Of a stretch of DNA of 64,000 nt, positions 29,831 through 37,123 are shown in pieces (position 1 is the first letter of the stretch; every line of letters begins with the position of its first letter). Origin of the DNA: Clostridium paraputrificum (GTDB lineage Bacteria > Bacillota > Clostridia > Clostridiales > Clostridiaceae); NCBI RefSeq assembly GCF_900447045.1, contig NZ_UAWH01000015.1, positions 62,001-126,000 of the forward strand. Direction: 5' to 3'. Below the pieces are notes generated by a model. That model did not search any database. It was given only the letters and a program-made list of their open reading frames with translations, and was not told the origin of the DNA. The translations under genes and the position numbers were made by a program.

Positions 29831-30040
29831 ATGTCAAGAGGATGCTGTAGATGCAACAATTGCGGCGGTTGTTGCAATAATGGTTGTGGAGGAAGACGTG
29901 TTAACCCAGGCTGGAACTGCGGCGGCTGTGGTGGATTCGGCGGCGGCTTTGGCGGCGGAGCTTGGTGGCCAATTTGGATCTTATTATTATTTGGATTTGG
30001 TGGCTTCGGTGGCGGCTTTGGCTGTGGCGGCTTCTGGTAG
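29831..30040 (+). CDS. small Gly/Cys-rich protein
   Basis: 69 residues. The N-terminal half has ten Cys in CC/CxxC patterns (RGCCRCNNCGGCCNNGCGG, then CGGCGG); the second half has a hydrophobic WWPIWILLLF segment flanked by GGFGGGFG repeats. AGGAG ribosome site 10 bases before the ATG. Glycine is encoded mainly by GGC, unlike neighbouring genes, which use GGA/GGT. Possible roles are a spore or envelope structural protein, a metal-binding peptide, or a bacteriocin-like precursor; no modifying enzymes are adjacent. Confidence 0.75.
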   Translation: MSRGCCRCNNCGGCCNNGCGGRRVNPGWNCGGCGGFGGGFGGGAWWPIWILLLFGFGGFGGGFGCGGFW

Positions 30041-30052
30041 GATTTAGAAGGT

Positions 30053-30085
30053 AAAGGGCATCTACTATGATGCCCTTTAAATTTA
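30053..30085 (+). terminator. terminator after Gly/Cys-rich gene
   Basis: AAAGGGCATC / GATGCCCTTT perfect stem, loop TACTAT, followed by AAATTTATT. Confidence 0.75.
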
Positions 30086-30093
30086 TTATAAGA

Positions 30094-30128
30094 AAAAAAG
30101 CGAAATTGTTTACCAATTTCGCTTTTAT
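30094..30128. terminator. bidirectional terminator
   Basis: AAAAGCGAAATTG / CAATTTCGCTTTT 13-bp perfect stem, loop TTTAC, A-run before and T-run after. Serves the minus-strand gene ending at 30137. Confidence 0.88.
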
Positions 30129-30136
30129 ATCATCAA

Positions 30137-30955
30137 TTAAAGTGATTCATAAGTATCTTTTAATAGTTTTGCATCTCTTTCAAGTATTGGACTTTCGCAA
30201 ATAACGCATCCTTTTACCTCATAATCAACAAAGGCCTTCATACATGCTTGGTAGTTAAAATCACTTTCTAAGAAAGGAAGGTGATGCTTTTCTCCTTTTT
30301 CACTATATGCAATACCAGCAAGGTGAATATGTAAATCATCTAAAGCTTCTCTACCTAAACCTTCTCCAACCTTTTCTAATATTCTAGCAAAATCATCATA
30401 TTCTTTTAAAGCACCATTTCCTCTTGCATGAACATGAGCAAAGTCTATACATAACTTACAAGTGTCAATTTCTTTGCATATATGAATTAGTTCATCAATA
30501 TCTCCAAATTGAGTACCTTTACCTGTTGTTTCCAACCTATAATCTACACCAAAGTATGGAAGCTTCATTAAGTTCCTTTTAACTTCTTCAAGAGCATCCT
30601 CTTTTGTAGCTTTTAAGTAGAAACCAGGGTGGAAGATTAAGCTTCTTCCCCCAACAGATTTTAAGGCTTCAGCTCCAAGTGTTATTCGTTCTAAGGACTT
30701 TTCTTTTTTTTCATCTTCAACTGCATTTAGATTTATAAAGTATGAACCATGTGCAGAAAGGTAAAAGTTATGTTTTTCCTTAGCTTCAATTATTGAATGC
30801 ATATTTTTTGGAGTTACATTAACAGAGCGTACAAAAGGTAACTCCATAGCATCTAAGCCCATATTACTTAAATATTCAATTCCAGTTGCATATGTAAATT
30901 TATCTCCTTCATTGCCTAAAGGAAGACCAGATATTCCAAACAAAAGTTTCTCCAT
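30137..30955 (-). CDS. TIM-barrel AP-endonuclease IV family protein
   Basis: 272 residues. Metal-ligand segments of the endonuclease IV/xylose isomerase-like fold are visible: LSAHGSYFINL, SLIFHPGFYL, LCIDFAHVHARG, DLHIHLAGIAYSEKGEKHH, VICESP. It is the family that cleaves abasic sites in DNA (Nfo), but this compact clostridial form may instead be a sugar isomerase-like enzyme. Good minus-strand ribosome site (AAGGAGAA). Divergent from rluB. Confidence 0.85.
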   Translation of the reverse strand: MEKLLFGISGLPLGNEGDKFTYATGIEYLSNMGLDAMELPFVRSVNVTPKNMHSIIEAKEKHNFYLSAHGSYFINLNAVEDEKKEKSLERITLGAEALKSVGGRSLIFHPGFYLKATKEDALEEVKRNLMKLPYFGVDYRLETTGKGTQFGDIDELIHICKEIDTCKLCIDFAHVHARGNGALKEYDDFARILEKVGEGLGREALDDLHIHLAGIAYSEKGEKHHLPFLESDFNYQACMKAFVDYEVKGCVICESPILERDAKLLKDTYESL

Positions 30956-31100
30956 AATAATAATTCTCCTTAAGTCTTTTTATAAAAGTATATCAAATTT
31001 CAAATTTTTATACAATCCTTCATAGTATTTCATAAATGTTGTAATTTATTTCACATAAAGCTATAATCTATTTGAATATAAAAGTGGAGTGATTTAGATA

Positions 31101-31811
31101 ATGGAAGAAAGATTACAGAAGTACATGGCAAGATGTGGTGTTGCATCTAGAAGAAAATGCGAAGAAATTATTTTAGGTGGAAAAGTAAAGGTTAATGGAG
31201 AGATAATTAATGAACTTGGTACTAAGGTTAATCCAGATATAGATAAAGTAGAAATTGAAGAAAAGATTATTTTGCCAGAAGAAAACAAGGTTTACATATT
31301 ACTAAATAAGCCAGAAGGCTATATAACATCAGTTAAGGATGAGAAGGATAGGAAAACTGTTATTGATTTAGTTAATGTTAAGGAAAGAATTTATCCAGTA
31401 GGTAGATTAGATTATGATAGTTCAGGTTTAATTATTTTAACTAACGATGGTGATCTTTATAATAAAATAATGCATCCAAGAGTTAAAGTAGTTAAAAGAT
31501 ATATAGCAGTGTGTACGGGAGAGTTTACACCTAGAGAGCTTGATAAGTTTAGAAAAGGAATAGATATTGGAGGATATATTACTGCAGATGCTAATATTAA
31601 AGTTATTAAGGTTGAAGATGGGAAGAGTACAGTAGAAATTGGAATTCATGAAGGTAAGAACAGACAAATTAGAAGAATGTGTTCTGCTTTAGGTCATGAT
31701 GTACTGTCTTTAAAAAGAGTTGCAGTAGGCGAAATTAAACTTGGATACCTTAGAAGGGGAGAATGGAGAAACTTAACTAAGGAAGAATTGGATTATATAA
31801 ATAGTTTATAG
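31101..31811 (+). CDS. rluB: 23S rRNA pseudouridine synthase (RluB-type)
   Basis: 236 residues. N-terminal S4 RNA-binding domain (ERLQKYMARCGVASRRKCEE), then the RsuA-family catalytic core with Asp in PVGRLDYDSSGLIILTNDG, and RQIRRMCSALGHDVLSLKRV. It converts a uridine of 23S rRNA helix 93 to pseudouridine in RluB-type members. Followed after 10 bp by an RNA/tRNA methyltransferase, so probably co-transcribed. Confidence 0.92.
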   Translation: MEERLQKYMARCGVASRRKCEEIILGGKVKVNGEIINELGTKVNPDIDKVEIEEKIILPEENKVYILLNKPEGYITSVKDEKDRKTVIDLVNVKERIYPVGRLDYDSSGLIILTNDGDLYNKIMHPRVKVVKRYIAVCTGEFTPRELDKFRKGIDIGGYITADANIKVIKVEDGKSTVEIGIHEGKNRQIRRMCSALGHDVLSLKRVAVGEIKLGYLRRGEWRNLTKEELDYINSL

Positions 31812-31821
31812 AGAGGGAATT

Positions 31822-32364
31822 ATGTTTAAATACGTTGGAGATATAAGTGAGATTTCTCATCATATAATAAATAACTTTTTGGAGAATAGGAATGTAGCCA
31901 TTGATGGAACTTTAGGCAATGGTTATGATACTGATTTTTTATCAGAACATTTTAATAAGGTTTATTCTTTTGATGTGCAAAAGATAGCCTGTGATAATTA
32001 TAGGGACAAAAACAAAGAGAATGTTAATGTTATAAATGACTCTCATCATAAATTTAAAGAATATATAGATGAGGGAGTAGATTGTATAATGTATAATTTA
32101 GGGTTTCTACCAGGAGGAGATAAGAGCGTAACAACTATGCATGAAACCTCCCTTCAAAGTATTAAGGAAGGTCTTCAGCTTCTTAATAATGGTGGCATTA
32201 TGACAATATGTATTTATAGAGGGCATAATGAAGGTAAAAAGGAGGAATCCTGCATTTTGGATTATGTAGTAAGTCTTCCTAAAAATAAGTTTGGAGTTAT
32301 GGAACATAGTTTTCTAAACAGAAGTGAAGTTGCACCAATGCTTATTGTTATAGAAAAGAAGTAA
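31822..32364 (+). CDS. mnmM: class I SAM methyltransferase, YtqB/MnmM family
   Basis: 180 residues, SAM motif AIDGTLGNGYDTDFL, acidic YSFDVQK, then DCIMYNLGFLPGGDKSVTT, the very characteristic YtqB signature. The YtqB family in Gram-positives was identified as MnmM, which makes the last methylation of mnm5s2U in tRNA. Short gap to rluB fits an RNA-modification operon. Confidence 0.88.
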   Translation: MFKYVGDISEISHHIINNFLENRNVAIDGTLGNGYDTDFLSEHFNKVYSFDVQKIACDNYRDKNKENVNVINDSHHKFKEYIDEGVDCIMYNLGFLPGGDKSVTTMHETSLQSIKEGLQLLNNGGIMTICIYRGHNEGKKEESCILDYVVSLPKNKFGVMEHSFLNRSEVAPMLIVIEKK

Positions 32365-32486
32365 TTGTAATATGTCAAAAATGAATGAAGTTTGTTAAAA
32401 GACTTTCAATTATTTATTGATTAATTATTAACATAATGATAAAATTAAATTGCAAATTATATAAGTTTTTATGAATAGGATGGTAC

Positions 32487-33386
32487 ATGATGGATAACGA
32501 GCTAAATGAACAAGGCAAAGACTTAATGAGATTGATTCAAGTAAAATTTCCTAGGTTAAGTAAAGGTCAGAAGTTAATTGCTGAATATATACTAAAAAAT
32601 TATGATAAGGCTGCTTTTATGACAGCTGCAAAACTTGGAATTTCTGTAGGAGTTTCAGAATCTACTGTTGTAAGGTTTGCTAATGAATTAGGATTTTCAG
32701 GATATCCAAAGCTTCAAAAAGCATTACAAGAGCTAATAAAGAATAAATTAACTACTGTGCAGAGACTTGAACTTTCTAATGACTTTGCATCTCATGGGGC
32801 AGCTCTAAAAGGTGTGTTAAAGGCTGATATGGAGAATATAAGAGCTACTTTAGAAAAAATTAATCCTTACACCTTTGAAGATGTGTTAAATTCTATATTT
32901 GAAGCTAAGAATATTTACATTATAGGTCTAAGAAGTTCTACAGCACTTGCTGAATTTTTAGGGTTTTATTTAAATATAATACTTCAAAATGTAAGAATAG
33001 TTAGTTACGGAATTTCAGATATATTTGAGCAAATGATAAATATAGGTGAAGGGGATTTAGTTATTGGAATCGGGTTCCCTAGATATGCTACAAAGACAAT
33101 AGATGTTCTAGATTTTTCTAAAGCTAGAGGAGCTAAGGTAGTTGCTATAACAGACAGCTTACTTTCACCATTGGCTGCAAAGGCTGATAGCACATTAATA
33201 GCTCAAAGTAATATGGCATCTTTTGTTGACTCATTAGTAGCGCCACTTTCTGTTATAAATGCACTTATAATAGCAGTGGGAATGAGAGAAAAGGAAAACA
33301 TTGCAGATATATTTGCAAACTTGGAAAATATATGGCAAGAATATAATGTGTATTCATACAATAATAGGAATGTAGCAGATGATTAA
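32487..33386 (+). CDS. RpiR/MurR family transcriptional regulator
   Basis: 299 residues. N-terminal RpiR HTH (LSKGQKLIAEYILKNYDKAAFMTAAKLGISVGVSESTVVRFANELGFSGYPKLQKAL), then a SIS phosphosugar-binding domain (about 130-265; IYIIGLRSSTALAEFLGF, DLVIGIGFPRYATKTIDVL). Controls sugar or amino-sugar catabolism in relatives; no sugar genes are adjacent, so the regulon is not evident. Confidence 0.92.
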   Translation: MMDNELNEQGKDLMRLIQVKFPRLSKGQKLIAEYILKNYDKAAFMTAAKLGISVGVSESTVVRFANELGFSGYPKLQKALQELIKNKLTTVQRLELSNDFASHGAALKGVLKADMENIRATLEKINPYTFEDVLNSIFEAKNIYIIGLRSSTALAEFLGFYLNIILQNVRIVSYGISDIFEQMINIGEGDLVIGIGFPRYATKTIDVLDFSKARGAKVVAITDSLLSPLAAKADSTLIAQSNMASFVDSLVAPLSVINALIIAVGMREKENIADIFANLENIWQEYNVYSYNNRNVADD

Positions 33387-33420
33387 TATTTTAAAGTACT
33401 ATGAGAATAGTAGTTATAGG

Positions 33421-33460
33421 TTAGGAGAAGTTGTTTTGCAACTTCTCCTAATTTATTATT
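33421..33460 (+). terminator. terminator after rpiR-like gene
   Basis: TTAGGAGAAGTTG / CAACTTCTCCTAA perfect 13-bp stem followed by TTTATTATT. Confidence 0.88.
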
Positions 33461-33514
33461 ATTTACTTAACTAAAGGAGATACTAAATGTAAATTCTTTT
33501 AGGAGGTTTAAATA

Positions 33515-34384
33515 ATGATTGAAAAAACGTTTCCAAAAACTTTTCCTACTAATACAATTAAGGAACAACCTGGTGTTGAGAAAAATATGAATCCTAGACC
33601 TATTTTTCAACATGAGGAATATGACGTAAAAGGGGATAGACTCAAAAATAAAGTCGCTATAATAACAGGTGGAGATAGTGGAATTGGAAGAGCTATTTCT
33701 GTAGCATATGCTAAGGAAGGAGCCAAAGTTTGTATAATTTATTTTAATGAAGAAGGGGATGCAAATGAAACTAAATCAATTATAGAAGGTATAGGAGGTG
33801 AATGTCTCTTAATAAAAGGTGATATTGGGGATGAATCCTTCTGTAATAACGCTGTAAAAACAGTAATTGAGAAATACAATAAAATAGATATTTTTATTAG
33901 TAATGCAGGTGAACAACATCCAATTAATAATTTGGGAGAATTGACTTATGCTCAAATAGATAGAACTTTTAGAACTAATATTTATGGAGCACTATTTATG
34001 TGTAAGGCTTTAGAACAACATTTAAAGGAGGGTGCAAGTATTATCTTAACCACATCAATTACAGCTTATAATGGTCATGAAAGGCTAATTGATTATTCTG
34101 CAACTAAAGGAGCATTAACTTCCTTAACAAGATCTCTTGCTCTTATGTTTGCACCAAAGGGAATAAGGGTAAATGCTGTTGCACCAGGCCCTATCTGGAC
34201 TCCTTTAATTCCATCAACTTTTACAGCTAAAGAGATTTCTAAGTTTGGTTCTAAGACAGCTTTAAAAAGGGCGGGGCAACCAGTTGAACTTGCAGAAGCA
34301 TATGTGTTTTTAGCTAGCCAAGGAGCTTCCTTCATAACAGGAGAAACTATTCATGTTAATGGAGGGGAAATAGTTAATAGTTAA
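33515..34384 (+). CDS. SDR oxidoreductase, YhdF/YghA (glucose dehydrogenase-like) type
   Basis: 289 residues with the ~40-residue N-terminal extension typical of YghA/YdaD-like stress SDRs (FPKTFPTNTIKEQPGVEKNMNPRP). Motifs: TGGDSGIGRAI, SNAGEQHP, TTSITAY (Ser), DYSATKGAL (Tyr/Lys), NAVAPGPIWTPL. Relatives are general-stress and spore-associated aldehyde/ketone reductases. AGGAGG 8 bases before the ATG. Confidence 0.92.
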   Translation: MIEKTFPKTFPTNTIKEQPGVEKNMNPRPIFQHEEYDVKGDRLKNKVAIITGGDSGIGRAISVAYAKEGAKVCIIYFNEEGDANETKSIIEGIGGECLLIKGDIGDESFCNNAVKTVIEKYNKIDIFISNAGEQHPINNLGELTYAQIDRTFRTNIYGALFMCKALEQHLKEGASIILTTSITAYNGHERLIDYSATKGALTSLTRSLALMFAPKGIRVNAVAPGPIWTPLIPSTFTAKEISKFGSKTALKRAGQPVELAEAYVFLASQGASFITGETIHVNGGEIVNS

Positions 34385-34411
34385 TAAAGGTAAAAAGAAT
34401 AATAGAAAGAA

Positions 34412-34446
34412 GGAGGAGAGATTGCTTTGCAATTTCTCTTTTTCTA
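34412..34446 (+). terminator. terminator after SDR gene
   Basis: GAGAGATTGC / GCAATTTCTC stem (one G-T pair), TTT loop, T5 run. Confidence 0.82.
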
Positions 34447-34547
34447 TATAATTATATAATGATGTAGAATAATAATTTAGTTTGTGTAATTATCCCATAT
34501 GAAAAGCTATAGCATAATATGTATTAAAGAGAGTACGAGGTGATATT

Positions 34548-34658
34548 ATGAATTCAATTGAAATTGGTATTTGTATCACTGTAGCTTTAATGACAACTTT
34601 TGTTGAAGTATATCCATATATACAGCCAATGCTAAAAAATCGTAGAGAAAATAGATAA
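34548..34658 (+). CDS. small 36-residue membrane-type protein
   Basis: MNSIEIGICITVALMTTFVEV and then YPYIQPMLKNRRENR: one hydrophobic helix followed by a basic tail. ACGAGGTG lies 7 bases before the ATG, and a plausible TATAAT-like element (ATAATATG) is about 35 bp upstream. Unrecognised; real-gene support is the ribosome site and tidy amphipathic layout. Confidence 0.5.
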   Translation: MNSIEIGICITVALMTTFVEVYPYIQPMLKNRRENR

Positions 34659-34772
34659 AAAATTGGTGAGAAGCTTCTTAAAATTAAATTTATCTTAAAA
34701 CTTTGGAGAAATGTATAAAGTATATGTAAAAGGTGGTAAAATTAAGGTATAAGTATAAAAGGAGGGATAATT

Positions 34773-35213
34773 ATGATAGATCAATTAAAAGTGGCTATTA
34801 GTGAAAAGGATATCGACAAGGCACGTAGGGTGATGGTGAGTGAGTTACTTACAACTGATTATCCCCATGAAGTATTCAGGGATGCTATAGATTTAGCTGA
34901 TGCATACGGGATTTTTGAAGCACATGATAGGGAAAAATTATTATCAGACCCTAAAGATTGGACAGAAAGTTATTTTCAAAAGCTTAAAGATGGTTTAAAC
35001 AATAACTTTTCTAAAGAAAGATTTATGAAGTCATATTATGTTGCTAGAAAACTTGAAAAGGAAACAGGTACACCTAAAGAGGAATCATGCCCTGTTAGTG
35101 TATATGATGAATATAAAGATTTCTTTTTATTAGCTCAAATAGGAGCAGCAGTAATTGGTGCTGCAGCTGTAGGGATAGGTGTTTGGCTTTATAAGAGAAA
35201 TAAGAAAAAATAG
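34773..35213 (+). CDS. tail-anchored hypothetical protein
   Basis: 146 residues. Helical, charged N-terminal part (DQLKVAISEKDIDKARRVM; DREKLLSDPKDWTESYF), then a C-terminal membrane helix (LLAQIGAAVIGAAAVGIGVWLY) with a KRNKKK tail facing the cytoplasm. GGAGGG ribosome site. No family recognised. Confidence 0.65.
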   Translation: MIDQLKVAISEKDIDKARRVMVSELLTTDYPHEVFRDAIDLADAYGIFEAHDREKLLSDPKDWTESYFQKLKDGLNNNFSKERFMKSYYVARKLEKETGTPKEESCPVSVYDEYKDFFLLAQIGAAVIGAAAVGIGVWLYKRNKKK

Positions 35214-35225
35214 TTTGTAAATACT

Positions 35226-35255
35226 TAAAACCCCTGATTTATTCAGGGGTTTTTA
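35226..35255. terminator. bidirectional terminator
   Basis: AAAACCCCTGA-TTTA-TTCAGGGGTTTTT. Serves both convergent genes. Confidence 0.92.
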
Positions 35256-35769
35256 CATATTTAGCATAAAGCTCTTTAAATATTTTAAGATGAAGCTCTT
35301 CATCTAGAATTATTCTTTCTATTATTTTAACTATGTTAGGATCAGAAATTTCATTTAGTGCTTTATTGTAGTCTCTTATGGCAACAACTTCAGCTTGTAT
35401 ATCGTAATCTAAGTATTCTTTTAGAGTATTTCCATAATCAACAAATTTACCATTCCAATAATAACGTTTATCTTTTTTCTTTATCCAATAGCGAGGGTCT
35501 TCTCCTAATAGCAAAATGAGTTCTCCTAGCATTTCTAAGTGGTGCATTTCAACCATAGCAATTTCTCCAATTGCTTGTGAAACAGCAGGACAATCTTTAA
35601 ATAATTTAAACTTATGGTATACATATTGGTCTATTGCTGTAAATTCAGATACTATACCTGAGTAATTGTGTAATAATATATTAGCATAACGTGAGTTTTC
35701 TTTTTCAACTTTTATTTCTGGATAAGGAAGATCTACATGGTAAGATATATTATTCTCATTATTTAACAT
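35239..35769 (-). CDS. ferritin-like/rubrerythrin-type diiron protein
   Basis: 176 residues, four-helix bundle. Carboxylate and His ligands occur in order: SEFTAIDQY, EIAMVEMHHLEMLGE (ExxH), DIQAEVVAIRDYN, ILDEELHLKIF (ExxH). This is the ferritin-like superfamily; such short clostridial forms resemble spore-coat CotJC/manganese-catalase-like or rubrerythrin domains without a rubredoxin tail. Role probably in oxidative stress or iron handling. Confidence 0.8.
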   Translation of the reverse strand: MLNNENNISYHVDLPYPEIKVEKENSRYANILLHNYSGIVSEFTAIDQYVYHKFKLFKDCPAVSQAIGEIAMVEMHHLEMLGELILLLGEDPRYWIKKKDKRYYWNGKFVDYGNTLKEYLDYDIQAEVVAIRDYNKALNEISDPNIVKIIERIILDEELHLKIFKELYAKYVKTPE

Positions 35770-35858
35770 TTACATTCTCCTTGAAAAGTTCTTATTATAA
35801 AATATGAGTGAGTTTGGAATAATATTAATTACAAATATAAATAAAAGGAGAAGATTTT

Positions 35859-36002
35859 ATGGCACACAAAAGCAATTCAGAGAAGTTTGAGAATATGGCT
35901 AGAGTAGGAAACTTTACTAAGAATGCAGTTGAAAATTTTGAGGAAAACATAGTAAATAAAAAGAATTATTTAGAAGAAGTGAGTTCTAAAAAGTCTCAGT
36001 AG
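35859..36002 (+). CDS. small 47-residue soluble protein, possibly spore Tlp-like
   Basis: MAHKSNSEKFENMARVGNFT, then KNAVENFEENIVNKKNYLEE. AAAGGAG 8 bases before the ATG. The N-x-x-N-A-x-E-N-x-x-E-x-I pattern loosely recalls Tlp-type small acid-soluble spore proteins, but the match is weak. The stop codon falls inside a perfect palindrome. Confidence 0.5.
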   Translation: MAHKSNSEKFENMARVGNFTKNAVENFEENIVNKKNYLEEVSSKKSQ

Positions 36003-36019
36003 GTTTAAACCTACTGAGA
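35994..36019. repeat. 26-bp perfect palindrome at a gene end
   Basis: TCTCAGTAGG, TTTAAA, CCTACTGAGA: 10-bp stem with a self-complementary loop. On the plus strand no T-run follows; on the minus strand CTTTTT follows. Probably an mRNA 3' end structure or a terminator for minus-strand transcription. Confidence 0.7.
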
Positions 36020-36151
36020 AAAGATTAAGTTATGAGCTATAAGGAGGATTACTTGCTGTGTGTTCAGCGTTATACTATATACTATGAATAATTTACAATT
36101 ATGTGATTATGTAAAGAGAAAATATGATATAATTTTTGAGGGAGTGGTGAT

Positions 36152-36664
36152 ATGGAGAGTATAACTTTTAAAAATAATGATTTAAGTGAGTGGGACAAGA
36201 CCTTTCTTCAGAGCCTATCTCTTTATGAGAGACATTCCAAGTGCGCTGCTAAGAATGTTGCTTGTATACTTACTAAAGATAATAACATTCTTTCTATAGG
36301 TATTAATGGAACATTGCAAGGTAAGATAAACTGTAATGAATTATTTAAAAAGAGTAGCAATAAGTGGTTTAAAAAGTGTATAGATAATGAATGGATAGAA
36401 GCTAAGAATGGGGAACATTCAAAGTGGTCTCTACTAAATGAAATTCATGCTGAAATGAATGCCATAAAAAAGGCATCTCAGAATAACGGATTCAATTTAG
36501 ATGGAGCTACAGCTTATGTTTCATATTCACCTTGCTTTAATTGTGCTAAAATGTTAGTTCTATTTGGTATAAAAAGAATTGTATTTAGAGAGGCTTATGA
36601 TGATATCAATGAAGTAAGTGATTTTCTTAAAGAAAATGAAATAGAGCTTGTAAAAGGTGAATAA
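36152..36664 (+). CDS. dCMP/cytidine deaminase family protein (ComEB-like)
   Basis: 170 residues. Zinc site complete: IHAEMNAIKKA (HAE) and SPCFNCAKMLVLFGIKRIVF (PCxxC). The DKTFLQSLSLYERHSKCAAKNVACIL start resembles deoxycytidylate deaminase. It would deaminate dCMP to dUMP. An insertion between strand 2 and the HAE motif (CNELFKKSSNKWFKKCIDNEW) is longer than in ComEB, so the substrate could differ. Confidence 0.85.
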   Translation: MESITFKNNDLSEWDKTFLQSLSLYERHSKCAAKNVACILTKDNNILSIGINGTLQGKINCNELFKKSSNKWFKKCIDNEWIEAKNGEHSKWSLLNEIHAEMNAIKKASQNNGFNLDGATAYVSYSPCFNCAKMLVLFGIKRIVFREAYDDINEVSDFLKENEIELVKGE

Positions 36665-36705
36665 GGTACTAGGTAAAAAGATAAAAGGGATAATAAAATA
36701 TGGTG

Positions 36706-36740
36706 AAGAAACACTGCTAGAGCTTGAGTTTCTTTTTTGT
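36706..36740 (+). terminator. terminator after deaminase gene
   Basis: GAAAC...GTTTC outer stem and GCT/AGC inner stem, then T6. Resembles the GAAAC/GTTTC hairpins near 19630 and 19761. Confidence 0.75.
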
Positions 36741-36801
36741 TTAACGTCTAGGTAAGAATGAACTACAGTCTATGTAAGGGATGTGAGGAGAGGGGCGTTA
36801 A

Positions 36802-37071
36802 TCAAAAACGGATTATGGATTTGTAGGTGAAATAAAATTTTCTAGCGATAATTTTAATAAGGAATCAAATTATTGTTTGAACATTATTACAAAAAATGGA
36901 CAGAGTTACAATTTAGTTTTGTTAGCTATTGATAAGGAAAGTGAGAATGGCATTGTAACAATACCATTTATATTCTATAATTTCTTAGATTCTAATGGTA
37001 AGACAATAGATAAAGCTGTCTTAACTAAGGATGGAGATGAAATAACTTCAATTGATATAATTAAAAATTAG
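36802..37071 (+). pseudogene. C-terminal gene remnant without start
   Basis: The frame is open from a TAA at 36799 to the stop at 37071 (89 codons), reading SKTDYGFVGEIKFSSDNF... and ending LTKDGDEITSIDIIKN. No ATG/GTG/TTG with a ribosome site exists at its beginning; the first possible start, TTG 36877, has none. Balanced protein-like composition suggests the tail of an exported or beta-rich protein whose 5' part was lost. Parent not recognised. Confidence 0.5.
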
Positions 37072-37088
37072 TATTTCACTGATAAATT

Positions 37089-37123
37089 TAAACTCCCCCT
37101 GCGTAAAGCAGAGGGAGTTTTCT
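37089..37123. terminator. bidirectional terminator
   Basis: AAACTCCCCCTGC / GCAGAGGGAGTTT with loop GTAAA; ends the minus-strand ABC exporter operon. Confidence 0.88.

Noticed and set aside
31437..31667. Reverse-strand frame inside rluB
   Set aside because: Low-complexity Ser/Asn-rich translation with no ribosome site; rluB is unequivocal.
36046..36090. AAGGAGG followed by a TTG-started 12-codon frame
   Set aside because: Too short and without further support; listed only as noticed.
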